Shown here piece by piece: positions 8,966 to 17,745 of a stretch of 39,182 bases of DNA. The translations under genes and the position numbers were made by a program. How positions within the stretch are numbered: the stretch's first letter is position 1; each line of letters starts with the position of its first letter. The notes under the pieces are model-generated. The model ran no database searches, was not told the origin of the DNA, and worked only from the letters and a program-made list of their open reading frames with translations. Origin of the DNA: Lachnospiraceae bacterium (GTDB taxonomy: Bacteria; Bacillota; Clostridia; Lachnospirales; Lachnospiraceae); NCBI GenBank assembly GCA_024698485.1, contig JAILRC010000013.1:1-39182 (forward strand), written 5' to 3'.

Positions 8966-9012
8966 AGATTTTTCCTGTAAATTGTTTTAAGTAAGAATGT
9001 TCTGTTAGCGGT

Positions 9013-9041
9013 ATTATATCCTACCTGTATGCCACGGTCAA
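9013..9041 (-). promoter_or_regulatory. Promoter of the membrane-protein gene
   Basis: Minus-strand TTGACC and TATAAT are separated by 17 bases. It is back-to-back with the promoter at 9053-9081; the two -35 boxes are the arms of a 7-bp inverted repeat (GGTCAAG/CTTGACC, 9036-9058). Confidence 0.85.
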
Positions 9042-9052
9042 GGGTGTGAATC

Positions 9053-9081
9053 TTGACCGGCGAAGGTTGCTGTTGTATTAT
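9053..9081 (+). promoter_or_regulatory. Promoter of the YkgJ-type gene
   Basis: TTGACC and TATTAT are separated by 17 bases, ending 42 bases upstream of the chosen start at 9124. Confidence 0.8.
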
Positions 9082-9123
9082 TTCCATGAGGCATATGCCT
9101 ACTAAATGAAAGCAGGAACCGCA

Positions 9124-9810
9124 ATGAAAAGGATCGTAAACATAGAAGATATCTCCGACGGGAGAACATATGACGCCAATGATATGGTAAAACTGGGAGT
9201 TGAGGATTGCAACGGCTGTCACGCCTGCTGCTGCGGAACAGGTGAGACCCTGAATCTGGATCCCTATGACATATATCGCCTGGAGGCAGGACTGGGTCTT
9301 GATTTCAGACAGCTTTTCGCGGGGCATCTGGAACTCCGTGTGGCGGACGGTGTCATCATGCCCTTCCTCCGCATGGACAAAGAGCTCACCGTTACCCATG
9401 GCGAATTAAAGGTTACCGAGAAAGAAGCCTGCACTTTTCTGAACGAAAACGGGCGCTGCAGCATCCATGACCACCGCCCCGCCATATGCCGTCTCTTCCC
9501 TCTCGGAAGGCTCTATGAGGAAAGCGGACACAAATACATTCTCATGGAAAACGAGTGTCACAAGGAACGGCGCATAAAGATCAAGATAAAGAAATGGCTT
9601 GAGACTCCCGATTTTTCCAAATATGATGCCTACATCGACACATGGCACGGATTCATCACAGGCATCACGGACAGGGCCGCTGCCATGCCGGAAGAGGAAC
9701 TTAAATCCATAAACAAAGCCATATTGGAGAACTTCTATTTTACGGATTATGATGTAAACAGGGATTTTTACGGGCAATTTCAGGAAAGGATGAAGAACGT
9801 CTCTCACTGA
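9124..9810 (+). CDS. YkgJ/UPF0153-family cysteine-cluster protein
   Basis: A 228-residue cytoplasmic protein with the cysteine layout of the YkgJ family: DCNGCHACCCGTG near residues 30-42, then CTFLNENGRCSIHDHRPAICRLFPLG in the middle and a later NECHKE. These cysteines are thought to bind a metal or iron-sulfur centre; the reaction is not known. The start at 9124 is chosen because AGCAGGA precedes it by six bases; an in-frame ATG at 9106 has no such site. The C-terminal 80 residues are charged and helical. It is monocistronic and divergent from the membrane-protein gene. Confidence 0.88.
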   Translation: MKRIVNIEDISDGRTYDANDMVKLGVEDCNGCHACCCGTGETLNLDPYDIYRLEAGLGLDFRQLFAGHLELRVADGVIMPFLRMDKELTVTHGELKVTEKEACTFLNENGRCSIHDHRPAICRLFPLGRLYEESGHKYILMENECHKERRIKIKIKKWLETPDFSKYDAYIDTWHGFITGITDRAAAMPEEELKSINKAILENFYFTDYDVNRDFYGQFQERMKNVSH

Positions 9811-9925
9811 TACCCTCACCCCCAAATGAAACAGTAACAAATCTAACCCATCCGGACAAATTAATTATATTTTAAACACAAAACACAGAAAATATACGTT
9901 TTAAGGAACAATTTATATATATTTT

Positions 9926-9956
9926 CTTACCATTTGTTGCCTCATAAGAGTATAAT
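9926..9956 (+). promoter_or_regulatory. Candidate MerR-type promoter with a long spacer
   Basis: CTTACC and TATAAT are separated by 19 bases (9932-9950), ending 29 bases before the MerR start. Spacers of 19-20 bases are typical of promoters activated by MerR-family proteins, so this may be autoregulated. The -35 box is weak. Confidence 0.4.
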
Positions 9957-9985
9957 ATCCACAAATCGGATCATGAGGTAACGAA

Positions 9986-10777
9986 ATGGAAGCATATTTT
10001 TCCACCAAAGAGATGTGCCATATCTTCGATGTGGGCAGAGAGACCCTGAGGCACTACGAAAACATCGGGCTTCTCCATCCCTTGATCAACCCCGAGAACG
10101 GCTACAGAAATTACGAGTACTGGGATGTGGGAGCAATGATAGACATCCTTAAGTACCGTTCCGTCGGACTCAGTTTAAAAGAAACCGGGAGAGCCATGTT
10201 CGGCTCATCCTTTGAGGACATTGTCAATCATCTCAATGTTCAGCAGGAGGTGTGTCAGGAACAGCTGATGCATTACAAGATGCTGGCCAAAAAGATCAGC
10301 ATCGACATGGACTATATAAATCGCGTGCACAATAACTTCGGCGTTCTTTACGAGCTTGAACCCAGAGAGCTTTATTTCGTGGCCTGCATCAATCCCCCTC
10401 CGGATAAGGAAACCGAGGAAAGACTCAAGAAGGTTTTCCGAAACTGCCAGTTTTTCTCAACATCCTGGCTTTTTGACGAAAACACTCCTCCCACTTCCTA
10501 CTGGCACGGTATAGGTTTTACCACGGAAAGAGAATTTGCGGAGTACCTTAAGATCGACGGCGGCGTGACTCTGAATACAGGACGCGGCGTGGGAGGTTTC
10601 CTGGATATAAAAGGCAAGGAAAAGATCTGTCCCCTTACTTTCGAAGAATTCAATCGGGATGTATACAAAAAATATCCCAAAGCTTCAAAAGAAACCTTGG
10701 GGATACTGCTGTCACGTTTCATCGACCAAAACGGAGAATATCATCAGTACATTTTTGTGCGTAAAGCAATAGACTGA
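9986..10777 (+). CDS. MerR-family transcriptional regulator with C-terminal effector domain
   Basis: A 263-residue regulator. Residues 1-75 form a MerR winged helix (FSTKEMCHIFDVGRETLRHYENIGLLHP, read in parts, then YRNYEYWDVGAMIDILKYRSVG). A helical coiled-coil linker spans about 80-115. The C-terminal 145 residues resemble the GyrI-like effector-binding domains of BmrR-type drug sensors (GIGFTTEREFAEYLK, VGGFLDIKGKEK). Proteins of this type bend and activate promoters with long spacers when they bind a small molecule. GAGGT precedes the ATG. It stands alone; the MATE exporter 2.2 kb upstream could be a target, but the sequence does not show it. Confidence 0.9.
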   Translation: MEAYFSTKEMCHIFDVGRETLRHYENIGLLHPLINPENGYRNYEYWDVGAMIDILKYRSVGLSLKETGRAMFGSSFEDIVNHLNVQQEVCQEQLMHYKMLAKKISIDMDYINRVHNNFGVLYELEPRELYFVACINPPPDKETEERLKKVFRNCQFFSTSWLFDENTPPTSYWHGIGFTTEREFAEYLKIDGGVTLNTGRGVGGFLDIKGKEKICPLTFEEFNRDVYKKYPKASKETLGILLSRFIDQNGEYHQYIFVRKAID

Positions 10778-10783
10778 AAAATA

Positions 10784-10819
10784 CGGAGTGAGTACAACAG
10801 TACCCACTCCGATGTTTTT
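10784..10819. terminator. Bidirectional intrinsic terminator
   Basis: CGGAGTGAGTAC and GTACCCACTCCG form a long stem with an AACA loop. TTTTTT follows on the plus strand (after the MerR gene) and TATTTTT on the minus strand (after the chemoreceptor gene). Confidence 0.9.
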
Positions 10820-12819
10820 TATTTGAAGAAATCGATATTCTGTATAAGAACTTCTGCCACAACCTTAAGCTGCTTTGCATTTTCCGCAAGTTCGGTAACG
10901 GTAGCGGAAAGTTCCTCAACGGAAGCGCCGGTGGTCTCACTGGACGCCGCGTTCTCTTCGGATATGGCCGAAAGGGAAGCCATGGCCTCTGCCACTTCCT
11001 TGTTGGAATTTACGCACTTGCCGGTCTCAACCGATATGCCCGCAACCTTGGAAACGGTGTTCTCAATGTCGGTCAGCATGCCCTTAACTGCTGTGAGGGT
11101 ATCTTCAAGAGTCTTCTGCTGTTCCTTGTTGCTTGCCATGATCTCGTTGGCTGCATTAACAGCTTCGGATGACTCTTTTAACAGAGTGGGCATCGCTGTC
11201 TTGATCTCCTCGGCAAGGGTCCTTGAATTATCCGCAAGGACACGGATCTCTTCCGCAACTACAGCAAAGCCGCGGCCGGCATCACCTGCTCTTGCAGCCT
11301 CGATGGAGGCGTTAAGTGAAAGGAGATTGGTCTGGGCAGCGATGTCGGATATGCCCGCAACACTTCTGTCAATGTCGGAAACTGCGCTCTGGGTGGATGC
11401 GATCCTCTGAGCGATCTCACCGATCTTCTCCGTAACCGTAAGGCTTGTTTCATGGAATGCGTTGAGAGCGGTCTCAGAATCCTCGGAGGCTTTCTTCATA
11501 TGTTCTGCAAGGCAGTTCAGTTCAATGGCTGAATTTGAAACATTCTCCACAGCCTTGGTGATCTCGCCTGTATGTTCTGCGGAATGCTGAATGGCAAGGG
11601 CCTGATCCGTTGCTCCCGCAGCAATGTCCTGAACCGCTTCCGCAACAGTCTCTGTGGTGGATGCGATCTCGTTGGCCATTGATGAAAGGGTTGAGGATGA
11701 CTTGTCCACAGTGTAGGAAGAAGACTTGATCTCTCCCACGATGGTATCCAGTTTATCAATTACCGAATTGGAATTTCTCACCATATCTCCGAACTCGTCG
11801 GAACGATCGGTATATTTATCGATACGTACAAAGCGTCCGTCCGCAAGGGCAGAGAGTATCTCATCCACCGCAAGGATGGGTTTTGTGAATCCTTCCGCCA
11901 GTTTCCAGGATAGCAAAGCCACAGCCACCATCATGGCAATGCCCAGTCCGATTATCACATTGGCACTCTTTCTTGCCTGTACCGTGATATCACGTACGGA
12001 AACAGCATTGCAGATCGTAAAACCCGAGAAAGGCTCCTTTACATATGCCACCAGTTTGGGTTCTCCCATGGCAGTGCTCACAAAAGTATCCCTTGTCTTG
12101 TTGGTGGTCATATAGGGAGAACTCTTGAAGCTCATGGACTCATCGTCGGGATAGATGGGATACTGGGCATGTGCTGCCAGTGTACCTTCGCTATCGATGA
12201 TGAAAGCCTCTTTGGTGTTTGCTTCCAGGAATTCATGGAAATTATTCAGATCATAGCTTCTGTGGATTACACCGATAACCTTCTGACCCGAACGATCCCT
12301 TACAGGGACTGCTACGCATATGTTACGGGCGTTTGTGGACTTGCTGACAATGATCGCGGAAACATTGGGTTTTCCCGAAGCTGCCTTTTGGAAATACTCA
12401 CGGTCATGAATGTCGCTCAGTTTGCTGTCATCGCTTCTCATGATCATCTGTCCGGATCTGTCGGATAGAACTATTATATTCTCGTCGGAAAAAGACTTGT
12501 TCGCTTCTATCATATGCTGTTTAACAAGTGCTCCCGTTGCAACGTCACCATTTTCTATAAAATCAATGGTAGAAGGAGCCGCTGCCAGTGCCTCCAGAGC
12601 GACTCTTGTGTTGTTAACCGTCATGGCGACCTCCGCCTGGACGTAATTTGTTTCGCTCAGTAATGCTTCCTTGGCATCCTTCTCGGCTTTTGATGTTGTA
12701 GAGAAATAATTTACCAGGATAGCTATGGTAAGCGGTATCACCGCAACAAGCAACATGATGACAATAAGTTTCGTTTTTACGCTGTTCCATCTGAAAGAAC
12801 GTTTAACTTTCAACTCCAT
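10819..12819 (-). CDS. Methyl-accepting chemotaxis protein with extracellular Cache-type sensor
   Basis: A 666-residue chemoreceptor. Transmembrane segment 1 lies at about residues 18-39. An extracellular region of roughly 245 residues, of the double-Cache kind ([34 protein letters not shown]), is followed by transmembrane segment 2 near 285-307 and a HAMP domain. The cytoplasmic signalling hairpin has its conserved tip ([20 protein letters not shown]) near residues 505-525. The C-terminal region contains Ala/Glu-rich methylation helices. The start at 12819 is preceded by AGGAG; an upstream TTG in frame is too close to that site. No che genes are in the window. The ligand is unknown; Cache domains usually bind small metabolites. 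Confidence 0.95.
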   Translation of the reverse strand: MELKVKRSFRWNSVKTKLIVIMLLVAVIPLTIAILVNYFSTTSKAEKDAKEALLSETNYVQAEVAMTVNNTRVALEALAAAPSTIDFIENGDVATGALVKQHMIEANKSFSDENIIVLSDRSGQMIMRSDDSKLSDIHDREYFQKAASGKPNVSAIIVSKSTNARNICVAVPVRDRSGQKVIGVIHRSYDLNNFHEFLEANTKEAFIIDSEGTLAAHAQYPIYPDDESMSFKSSPYMTTNKTRDTFVSTAMGEPKLVAYVKEPFSGFTICNAVSVRDITVQARKSANVIIGLGIAMMVAVALLSWKLAEGFTKPILAVDEILSALADGRFVRIDKYTDRSDEFGDMVRNSNSVIDKLDTIVGEIKSSSYTVDKSSSTLSSMANEIASTTETVAEAVQDIAAGATDQALAIQHSAEHTGEITKAVENVSNSAIELNCLAEHMKKASEDSETALNAFHETSLTVTEKIGEIAQRIASTQSAVSDIDRSVAGISDIAAQTNLLSLNASIEAARAGDAGRGFAVVAEEIRVLADNSRTLAEEIKTAMPTLLKESSEAVNAANEIMASNKEQQKTLEDTLTAVKGMLTDIENTVSKVAGISVETGKCVNSNKEVAEAMASLSAISEENAASSETTGASVEELSATVTELAENAKQLKVVAEVLIQNIDFFK

Positions 12820-12916
12820 TTCAATCTCCTTTAAACTCAATTATTTAGAATTTGTTAAAAAATCAACGTTCCAAATTTATACCCGGTGGTTACAACCAAC
12901 TCAATAAAAAAAATAT

Positions 12917-12947
12917 AAAAAACAGAGCCTCCGTTTCGGAAGCTCTG
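12917..12947 (-). terminator. Intrinsic terminator after the lipoprotein gene
   Basis: On the minus strand CAGAGCTTCCG and CGGAGGCTCTG pair around AAA, followed by TTTTTTAT. Confidence 0.88.
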
Positions 12948-12957
12948 AATTCTGAAC

Positions 12958-13599
12958 CTATTGGATCTCAACGGGTTGACAGCCATAGTCCTTATATGCG
13001 TCAGCCTTTATCCCTTTCTTCTTTACATAATCGGAAAATGCTTTGATCTTATATTTTTCCCTTGCCTCATCGTCGGAAACCATCTTGCTGTAATCCTCGT
13101 ACATGTCGCCAAAGATCTGCTTTGCACTCTTGGCACTGTTCGAACCGGAATCCACCATATCAAATCCATAAAATGTGTAAGTCCCGTTGGCATATTCACC
13201 ATGGATGAGTCCGGGAAAGTGTCCGCCGGAAACTATCTCCAGCGTAGTTCCCTTAAGCTCGCAGTTGCAAAGCCAGAAGGAACCGTAGATCTTCACGTCG
13301 CTGTCATCGGTATCGTCCACTTCCAAAATGATGGGAACCACAACGCTGTAGTCGGTCTTGTCATAAAAACCTCCCACTTTGTTAACTATGAAATTGCTCA
13401 GTCCCTCTATGAACGCCTCTTCATCAAAAGGTACTTCGGGAGTGGGTGTCGCGGTGGGTGTGGATGTGGGCGCGGATGTTCCTGCGGCTTCGGGTGTGGT
13501 AGCAGATACGGTTTCGGGTGAAACATCTTCTTTCCTGCTTCCGCATGCAGCCAGAGCCAACGTCAACACCAGCACTGCCAATAATGTCATCTTTTTCAT
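12958..13599 (-). CDS. Secreted lipoprotein with Thr/Pro linker, hypothetical
   Basis: A 213-residue protein. The N terminus has a lipoprotein signal (Lys residues, a leucine-rich core, lipobox LAAC with Cys near position 19). A Ser/Thr/Pro-rich linker of about 40 residues precedes a globular domain of about 150 residues containing FWLCNCELKGTTLEIVSGG and GEYANGTYTFYGFD. I do not recognise this domain. ATG at 13599 is chosen because AAAGGA lies nine bases before it; a TTG at 13608 directly abuts that site. It is monocistronic with its own promoter and terminator, next to the M13 peptidase gene. Confidence 0.78.
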   Translation of the reverse strand: MKKMTLLAVLVLTLALAACGSRKEDVSPETVSATTPEAAGTSAPTSTPTATPTPEVPFDEEAFIEGLSNFIVNKVGGFYDKTDYSVVVPIILEVDDTDDSDVKIYGSFWLCNCELKGTTLEIVSGGHFPGLIHGEYANGTYTFYGFDMVDSGSNSAKSAKQIFGDMYEDYSKMVSDDEAREKYKIKAFSDYVKKKGIKADAYKDYGCQPVEIQ

Positions 13600-13640
13600 A
13601 TCTTTCAATCCTTTATAAATATATGATACTGTTCGGCGCT

Positions 13641-13669
13641 ATTGTATCACATACTTCGGGATTTCACAA
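13641..13669 (-). promoter_or_regulatory. Promoter of the lipoprotein gene
   Basis: Minus-strand TTGTGA and TACAAT are separated by 17 bases. The -35 box lies in the tail of the preceding M13-peptidase terminator. Confidence 0.7.
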
Positions 13670-13701
13670 GAAAGTCCCGGCAGGTTCGAACCCGCCGGGA
13701 C
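13667..13701 (-). terminator. Intrinsic terminator after the M13 peptidase gene
   Basis: GTCCCGGC and GCCGGGAC with inner GGT/ACC form a strong stem around TCGA, followed by TTTCTT on the minus strand. Confidence 0.85.
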
Positions 13702-13707
13702 TGAATT

Positions 13708-15615
13708 TTACCAGATGCTTATTCTCTTTTCGGGAGCGATGTACATCTTGTCCTTGTCTGTAACGCCAAAAGCTTCGTACCATTCGCCGAAATTTCTTGG
13801 CGACATGTTTGCGCGAATAACTGCGGGGGAATGAACATCACTTGCAAGAAGAAGCTGAATGTACTCCTCCTTTGCCTTCATGCACCACACTCTTGCCCAG
13901 TTCATGAAGTACTTTTGGAAATCCGCATCGGCCATGGTGTGCATGATCTCAAGCGTAACGCCCATACCGCCGTTGTCTGCGATGTTCTCGCTCACTGTGA
14001 GTTCACCGTTCACCTTGCCGCCGTGGAATTCAAGTCCGTCAAACTCCTCGATCATGTCCTTGGTCTTTTCCTTGAAGGCCTTGAAGTCCTCCTCAAGCCA
14101 CCAGTTCTTGAGGTTTCCGTTCTCATCAAAGTTTGCGCCGTTGTTATCGAAGGCATGGGAGATCTCGTGGCCGATGACCGCTCCAATACCGCCCAGGTTC
14201 TCGCCGGCTGTCTGAGACAGGGAATAGAAGGGCTTCTGAAGGATGGCTGCGGGGAAGGTAATATCGTTGCTCAAAGGATTGTAGCAGGCATTTACCATAT
14301 GTCCGGGCATCACCCACTCGGTTCGGTCAACGGGCTTGTTGAGCTTGTCCAGATTGTCTCTTCTCATCACTTCACCTATCTTCTGCATAGCTGCGAAGTA
14401 GGAATCATCCTCTTCGAAAACCAGCTTTGACCAGATGTCTCTTACAGCATCGGGATAGCCCATCTTGATCACGATGGTGGAAAGCTTTTTGATAGCCTTT
14501 TCCTTTGTAGCCTCAGCCAGGAAAGTGTTCTTCTTCATTCTCAGCTTATAGGTCTCGATGATCTTTTTGACCATATCCACAACATCCTTCTTTGCCTCTT
14601 CACCGAAGTAGGTTCTGCCGTAGTAAACGCCCACGGGCTCGGAGTACATCGAAGAAGCCACCTGATAGGCTTCCTTCTCAAGAACGGGGTCGGAAACAAC
14701 GCCTGTAAGAGTTCTTCTGTATGTTCTTCCCAGGGTCTTAAGTTCAAGTGACAGGCATGTTGTGGCTGTGAGAAGTGTCTTTACATAGAGCCAATGCTTG
14801 TAGAGCTTGAAGTTCTCCTCGTTAAAGTAGGTGTTCATCTCTTTGACAGCCTTGGGGTCATATACGATCAGCACCTGAGGAGCCTTGTCGCCGTAAATGT
14901 CCTTAAGGAGCTTCTTAACGTCGAAAGGTGCCACAAGAGCAGCAACCTCGTCAACGCTCATGGGATTGTGGTTCTTGAAGTACTCGGACCACTCAACCTG
15001 GCTCTTTACCTTCTTTGCAACCAGTGCGTCGAAAGCAAGGGTGTCTTCAACAAAAGTCTTCTGATCTGCCTCAGAGAGAGGTGAGAACTTCAGCACCTTT
15101 GCAGCCATATCGGCATATACTGCCAGAAGCTGCTTGCCCTGCTCATTGTCCTCTGCATAGTAGGTGGTGTCGGGGAGGATGATGGAAGGTCCGAGGATTA
15201 TGAATGAATGCTTTGTGGCATCCTCCATATCGGTGGTAACATCCATCTCCACGGGAAGGGGAAGTTCCTTAAGGAAGAATTCGGCCGCAACCTTGTTCAG
15301 ATCTTCAACGCTCTCAAGGGCGTTGATCTTCTCAAGGATGGGAAGAACGGGGGATATGCCCTCGCGATTTCTTCTTTCTTCATCAAGTATCTTTTTGTAA
15401 AGGGAAATGGCATAACGCATTTCCGGAATGTCCGTAGTCTTTTCTCCTGCCGCAAAAGCTTTGAAATCAGCCATCATAACCTTTTCAACGTCCTGGGCAA
15501 GGGTTGCGAAACCGCCCGTTGTGGGTCTGTCATCGGGAATTACGGCAGTCTTGAGCCACTCCCCATTTACGGCCTCATAAAGGTCGTCCTGTATCCTTAC
15601 TGTTGTATCACTCAT
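13708..15615 (-). CDS. M13-family zinc metallopeptidase (neprilysin/PepO-like)
   Basis: A 635-residue oligopeptidase. The zinc site HEISH is near residue 485 (VIGHEISHAF), and the downstream glutamate is in ENIADNGG about 60 residues later. The substrate-binding segment NACYNPLSNDITFPAAIL and the C-terminal region expected of the M13 family are also present. No signal peptide or membrane anchor is seen, so like lactococcal PepO it is probably cytoplasmic and cleaves peptides of moderate length. AAGGAAG precedes the ATG. It is a single-gene unit: a TTGGTA-18-TATTAT promoter lies near 15658-15687 and a terminator follows the stop. Confidence 0.95.
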   Translation of the reverse strand: MSDTTVRIQDDLYEAVNGEWLKTAVIPDDRPTTGGFATLAQDVEKVMMADFKAFAAGEKTTDIPEMRYAISLYKKILDEERRNREGISPVLPILEKINALESVEDLNKVAAEFFLKELPLPVEMDVTTDMEDATKHSFIILGPSIILPDTTYYAEDNEQGKQLLAVYADMAAKVLKFSPLSEADQKTFVEDTLAFDALVAKKVKSQVEWSEYFKNHNPMSVDEVAALVAPFDVKKLLKDIYGDKAPQVLIVYDPKAVKEMNTYFNEENFKLYKHWLYVKTLLTATTCLSLELKTLGRTYRRTLTGVVSDPVLEKEAYQVASSMYSEPVGVYYGRTYFGEEAKKDVVDMVKKIIETYKLRMKKNTFLAEATKEKAIKKLSTIVIKMGYPDAVRDIWSKLVFEEDDSYFAAMQKIGEVMRRDNLDKLNKPVDRTEWVMPGHMVNACYNPLSNDITFPAAILQKPFYSLSQTAGENLGGIGAVIGHEISHAFDNNGANFDENGNLKNWWLEEDFKAFKEKTKDMIEEFDGLEFHGGKVNGELTVSENIADNGGMGVTLEIMHTMADADFQKYFMNWARVWCMKAKEEYIQLLLASDVHSPAVIRANMSPRNFGEWYEAFGVTDKDKMYIAPEKRISIW

Positions 15616-15732
15616 TTTTTCGCTTCCTTTCTTATATGGTTCAAAAACCTGCCCTTAATAATACCATGCCATAGCCCCTTATACCAACCATTTTTCGTCA
15701 AATTTTTAACCGATTTTCTTTCCGATGGATAT

Positions 15733-15785
15733 TGTATACCCCGGGGTCCCTCCCCTGCTTCGCAGCGGTCCTCCCCGGTGTCATA
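15733..15785. repeat. Structured dispersed repeat, copy 1
   Basis: A 53-base element that begins TGTATAC and ends GTCATA. An outer stem (ACCCCGGGG with CCCCGGTGT, one mismatch) encloses GGTCCCTCC and GGTCCTCCCC, and an inner stem CTGC-TTC-GCAG. A second copy with the same length and layout lies at 33996-34048. It occupies the gap between the CPBP gene end and the M13 promoter. Confidence 0.75.
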
Positions 15786-15802
15786 TACCCCGAGGGCTCC
15801 TT

Positions 15803-16480
15803 TTATCTCAGAAATACGAACAGCCATACCGTGATCATCGCGTCATATACGCCGTGAGCCAGCACCAGTGACAGGGTGGAACAACTCTTTATCTTCAACC
15901 TGAAGATGCAGAATATTGCACCGATGATCCCAGTCAAAACCACCTGGAGCAGATTTCCGTTAAAAATGTGGAACAGACCGAAAAGCGCCGAAGAGCAGAT
16001 CACAGGCACAAGATCGCCTTTACCGAGACGCTTGATCTTTTCGTACAGGATCCCACGGAAAACAAATTCCTCAGTCAGCGCTACGCCCACAATGCAGTAT
16101 ACAAACTCATAAATGAACTGCCAAAGATACATGTATCTGTGCCCGTTGTCCACATATGCACCTGCGCCCGCAAGGTGAGGGATAAGGGTCAGCACCAGAG
16201 ACATCGCAAGACCCAAACCCACTCCCACAAAGATCTGCAGCCCCATCTTTTCGCGGCGGAAACCGTAATCCTTAAGTTTGTCCTTTTGTACAAGCATCAC
16301 GATCAAAGGTATCAGCCCCACGAACCAGTAGAACGTTATCATGCATGCCATTCTCACTCCAAGAGGCAGTGACATGAGGACATATACATTGAAAGCCCTG
16401 ACTCCGAAGCACCCCAGCATAGCTCCCAGAAATGCCACTATGATCCCTACGATCTCTTTACTTTTATTACTCTTTTCCAT
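15803..16480 (-). CDS. CPBP-family intramembrane metalloprotease (CAAX protease/Abi type)
   Basis: A 225-residue membrane protein with about seven hydrophobic segments. The glutamate motif EEFVFRG (EExxxR) is near residues 138-144, and FGLFHIFNG (FxxxH) follows about 33 residues later. A third conserved helix near the C terminus contains LVLAHGVYD. These are the catalytic motifs of the CPBP/Abi family, whose bacterial members process peptides or give immunity to bacteriocins. AGGAGG precedes the ATG. It is monocistronic; its promoter is overlapped by three 17-bp repeats, so it is probably tightly controlled. No bacteriocin gene is visible nearby. Confidence 0.9.
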   Translation of the reverse strand: MEKSNKSKEIVGIIVAFLGAMLGCFGVRAFNVYVLMSLPLGVRMACMITFYWFVGLIPLIVMLVQKDKLKDYGFRREKMGLQIFVGVGLGLAMSLVLTLIPHLAGAGAYVDNGHRYMYLWQFIYEFVYCIVGVALTEEFVFRGILYEKIKRLGKGDLVPVICSSALFGLFHIFNGNLLQVVLTGIIGAIFCIFRLKIKSCSTLSLVLAHGVYDAMITVWLFVFLR

Positions 16481-16510
16481 TGATATCCTCCTTCTGATAC
16501 TCAGATGTAT

Positions 16511-16571
16511 TATTACGTTTACTGTAATATATCGTTAACCGTAATATAACACTAAACGTAATATGTGTCAA
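16511..16571 (-). promoter_or_regulatory. CPBP gene promoter overlapped by 17-bp operator repeats
   Basis: On the minus strand TTGACA and TATATT are separated by 17 bases (16543-16571). On the plus strand GTAATAT occurs at 16524, 16541 and 16558, an exact 17-bp period, with an inverted ATTAC at 16512. The repeats cover the spacer, the -10 box and the start region, where a repressor would block transcription. Confidence 0.75.
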
Positions 16572-16598
16572 TAGGTTTACGGAAAATGTTTTAGACGC

Positions 16599-16637
16599 AA
16601 AAACGGCCCGCAGATATTTCATCCGCAGGCCGTTTTA
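16599..16637 (-). terminator. Intrinsic terminator after the ABC ATPase gene
   Basis: AACGGCCTGC and GCGGGCCGTT pair (minus strand), followed by TTTTTG. The plus strand also ends in TTTT after the stem. Confidence 0.88.
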
Positions 16638-16665
16638 TTCTTGACTCTGTATTGTATGCTTTTAT

Positions 16666-17727
16666 TTACAATGCGTAAAGAGTATTCTCCGCAAAGTTGA
16701 GATAGGCTTCGTCGCCCACCTTGTAGATCTTGGAATTCTTGGGATTGTAATCCTGGATCTTTACAAGGGTGTCCCCCACCTTAACATGATAATCCTGATA
16801 GGAGCCCATGAAGCAGGAATATGCCACCTTCACCTTCAGTGCTCCGTTTTCGCTGAGGGAAGCTCCTTCGGGACGAAGTACAACGCTGCACTTGTTTCCC
16901 ACCGCAAATGAACCGGTGGCGCACTTTACCTTGGATCCGTTTATATTTACCATATCCTGTCCCTCAACGGTGGCATCCAGGAAATTCGCCTCACCGATGA
17001 AGTCCGCAACAAACCTGTTGTTGGGATAGTAATATGCGTCCTGAGGCGTGGAGATCTGTTCCACAAGGCCCTTGTTCATGATGATGACCTTGTCGGAGAT
17101 GGCCATTGCCTCGCTCTGGTCGTGAGTAACGTAGATCGCCGTTATGCCGGCTTCCTGCTGGATCCTTCTGATCTCGGTACGCATGGACACACGGAGCTTT
17201 GCGTCAAGGTTTGAAAGAGGCTCGTCAAAAAGCAGAACTCCGGGCTCGATGACAAGTGCTCTCGCCAGGGCTACTCTCTGCTGCTGACCGCCTGAAAGCT
17301 GGTTCGTCATACGGTTTTCCATACCCTCAAGACCTACAAGACCAAGGATATCCGTAACTTTTTTCTTTATCTCCGCCTTGTCCATTTTCCTGAGTTTGAG
17401 GCCGTAGGCAACATTGTCAAAAATGTTGTAGTGGGGCAACAGAGCATAACTCTGGAAAACCATGGCTGTGTCTCTTTTGTTGGGAGTGAGTGCATTGATG
17501 GGCTCGTTTCCGAGATATATCTCACCCTCATCCGGGCTCTCAAAGCCCGCTATCATACGGAGTGTTGTTGTCTTTCCGCATCCGGAAGGTCCGAGAAGGG
17601 TTACAAAACTTCCGGGTTCGATCTCAAGATTTGCATCCTTTACGGCATAGAAGTTCTTACCGGTCTTGGGATCCTTATATATTTTCGAAATATGTTCAAG
17701 GCGTACGCCTTTTTTTTCTTTTGCCAT
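16666..17727 (-). CDS. ABC transporter ATPase, FbpC/PotA class
   Basis: A 353-residue ATP-binding subunit: Walker A GPSGCGKTT, signature LSGGQQQR, Walker B VLLFDEPLSNLD, the H-loop in VTHDQSEAMAISD, and a C-terminal TOBE-like domain of about 110 residues. This layout is that of the ferric ion, polyamine and sugar-phosphate importers. The start at 17727 is chosen for GGAGGT directly upstream; an ATG 12 bases earlier contains that site. It is the last gene of the importer unit, 18 bases after the permease, and a terminator follows. It powers the permease and binding protein encoded just upstream. Confidence 0.93.
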   Translation of the reverse strand: MAKEKKGVRLEHISKIYKDPKTGKNFYAVKDANLEIEPGSFVTLLGPSGCGKTTTLRMIAGFESPDEGEIYLGNEPINALTPNKRDTAMVFQSYALLPHYNIFDNVAYGLKLRKMDKAEIKKKVTDILGLVGLEGMENRMTNQLSGGQQQRVALARALVIEPGVLLFDEPLSNLDAKLRVSMRTEIRRIQQEAGITAIYVTHDQSEAMAISDKVIIMNKGLVEQISTPQDAYYYPNNRFVADFIGEANFLDATVEGQDMVNINGSKVKCATGSFAVGNKCSVVLRPEGASLSENGALKVKVAYSCFMGSYQDYHVKVGDTLVKIQDYNPKNSKIYKVGDEAYLNFAENTLYAL

Positions 17728-17745
17728 TTTAACCTCCAAATACCG

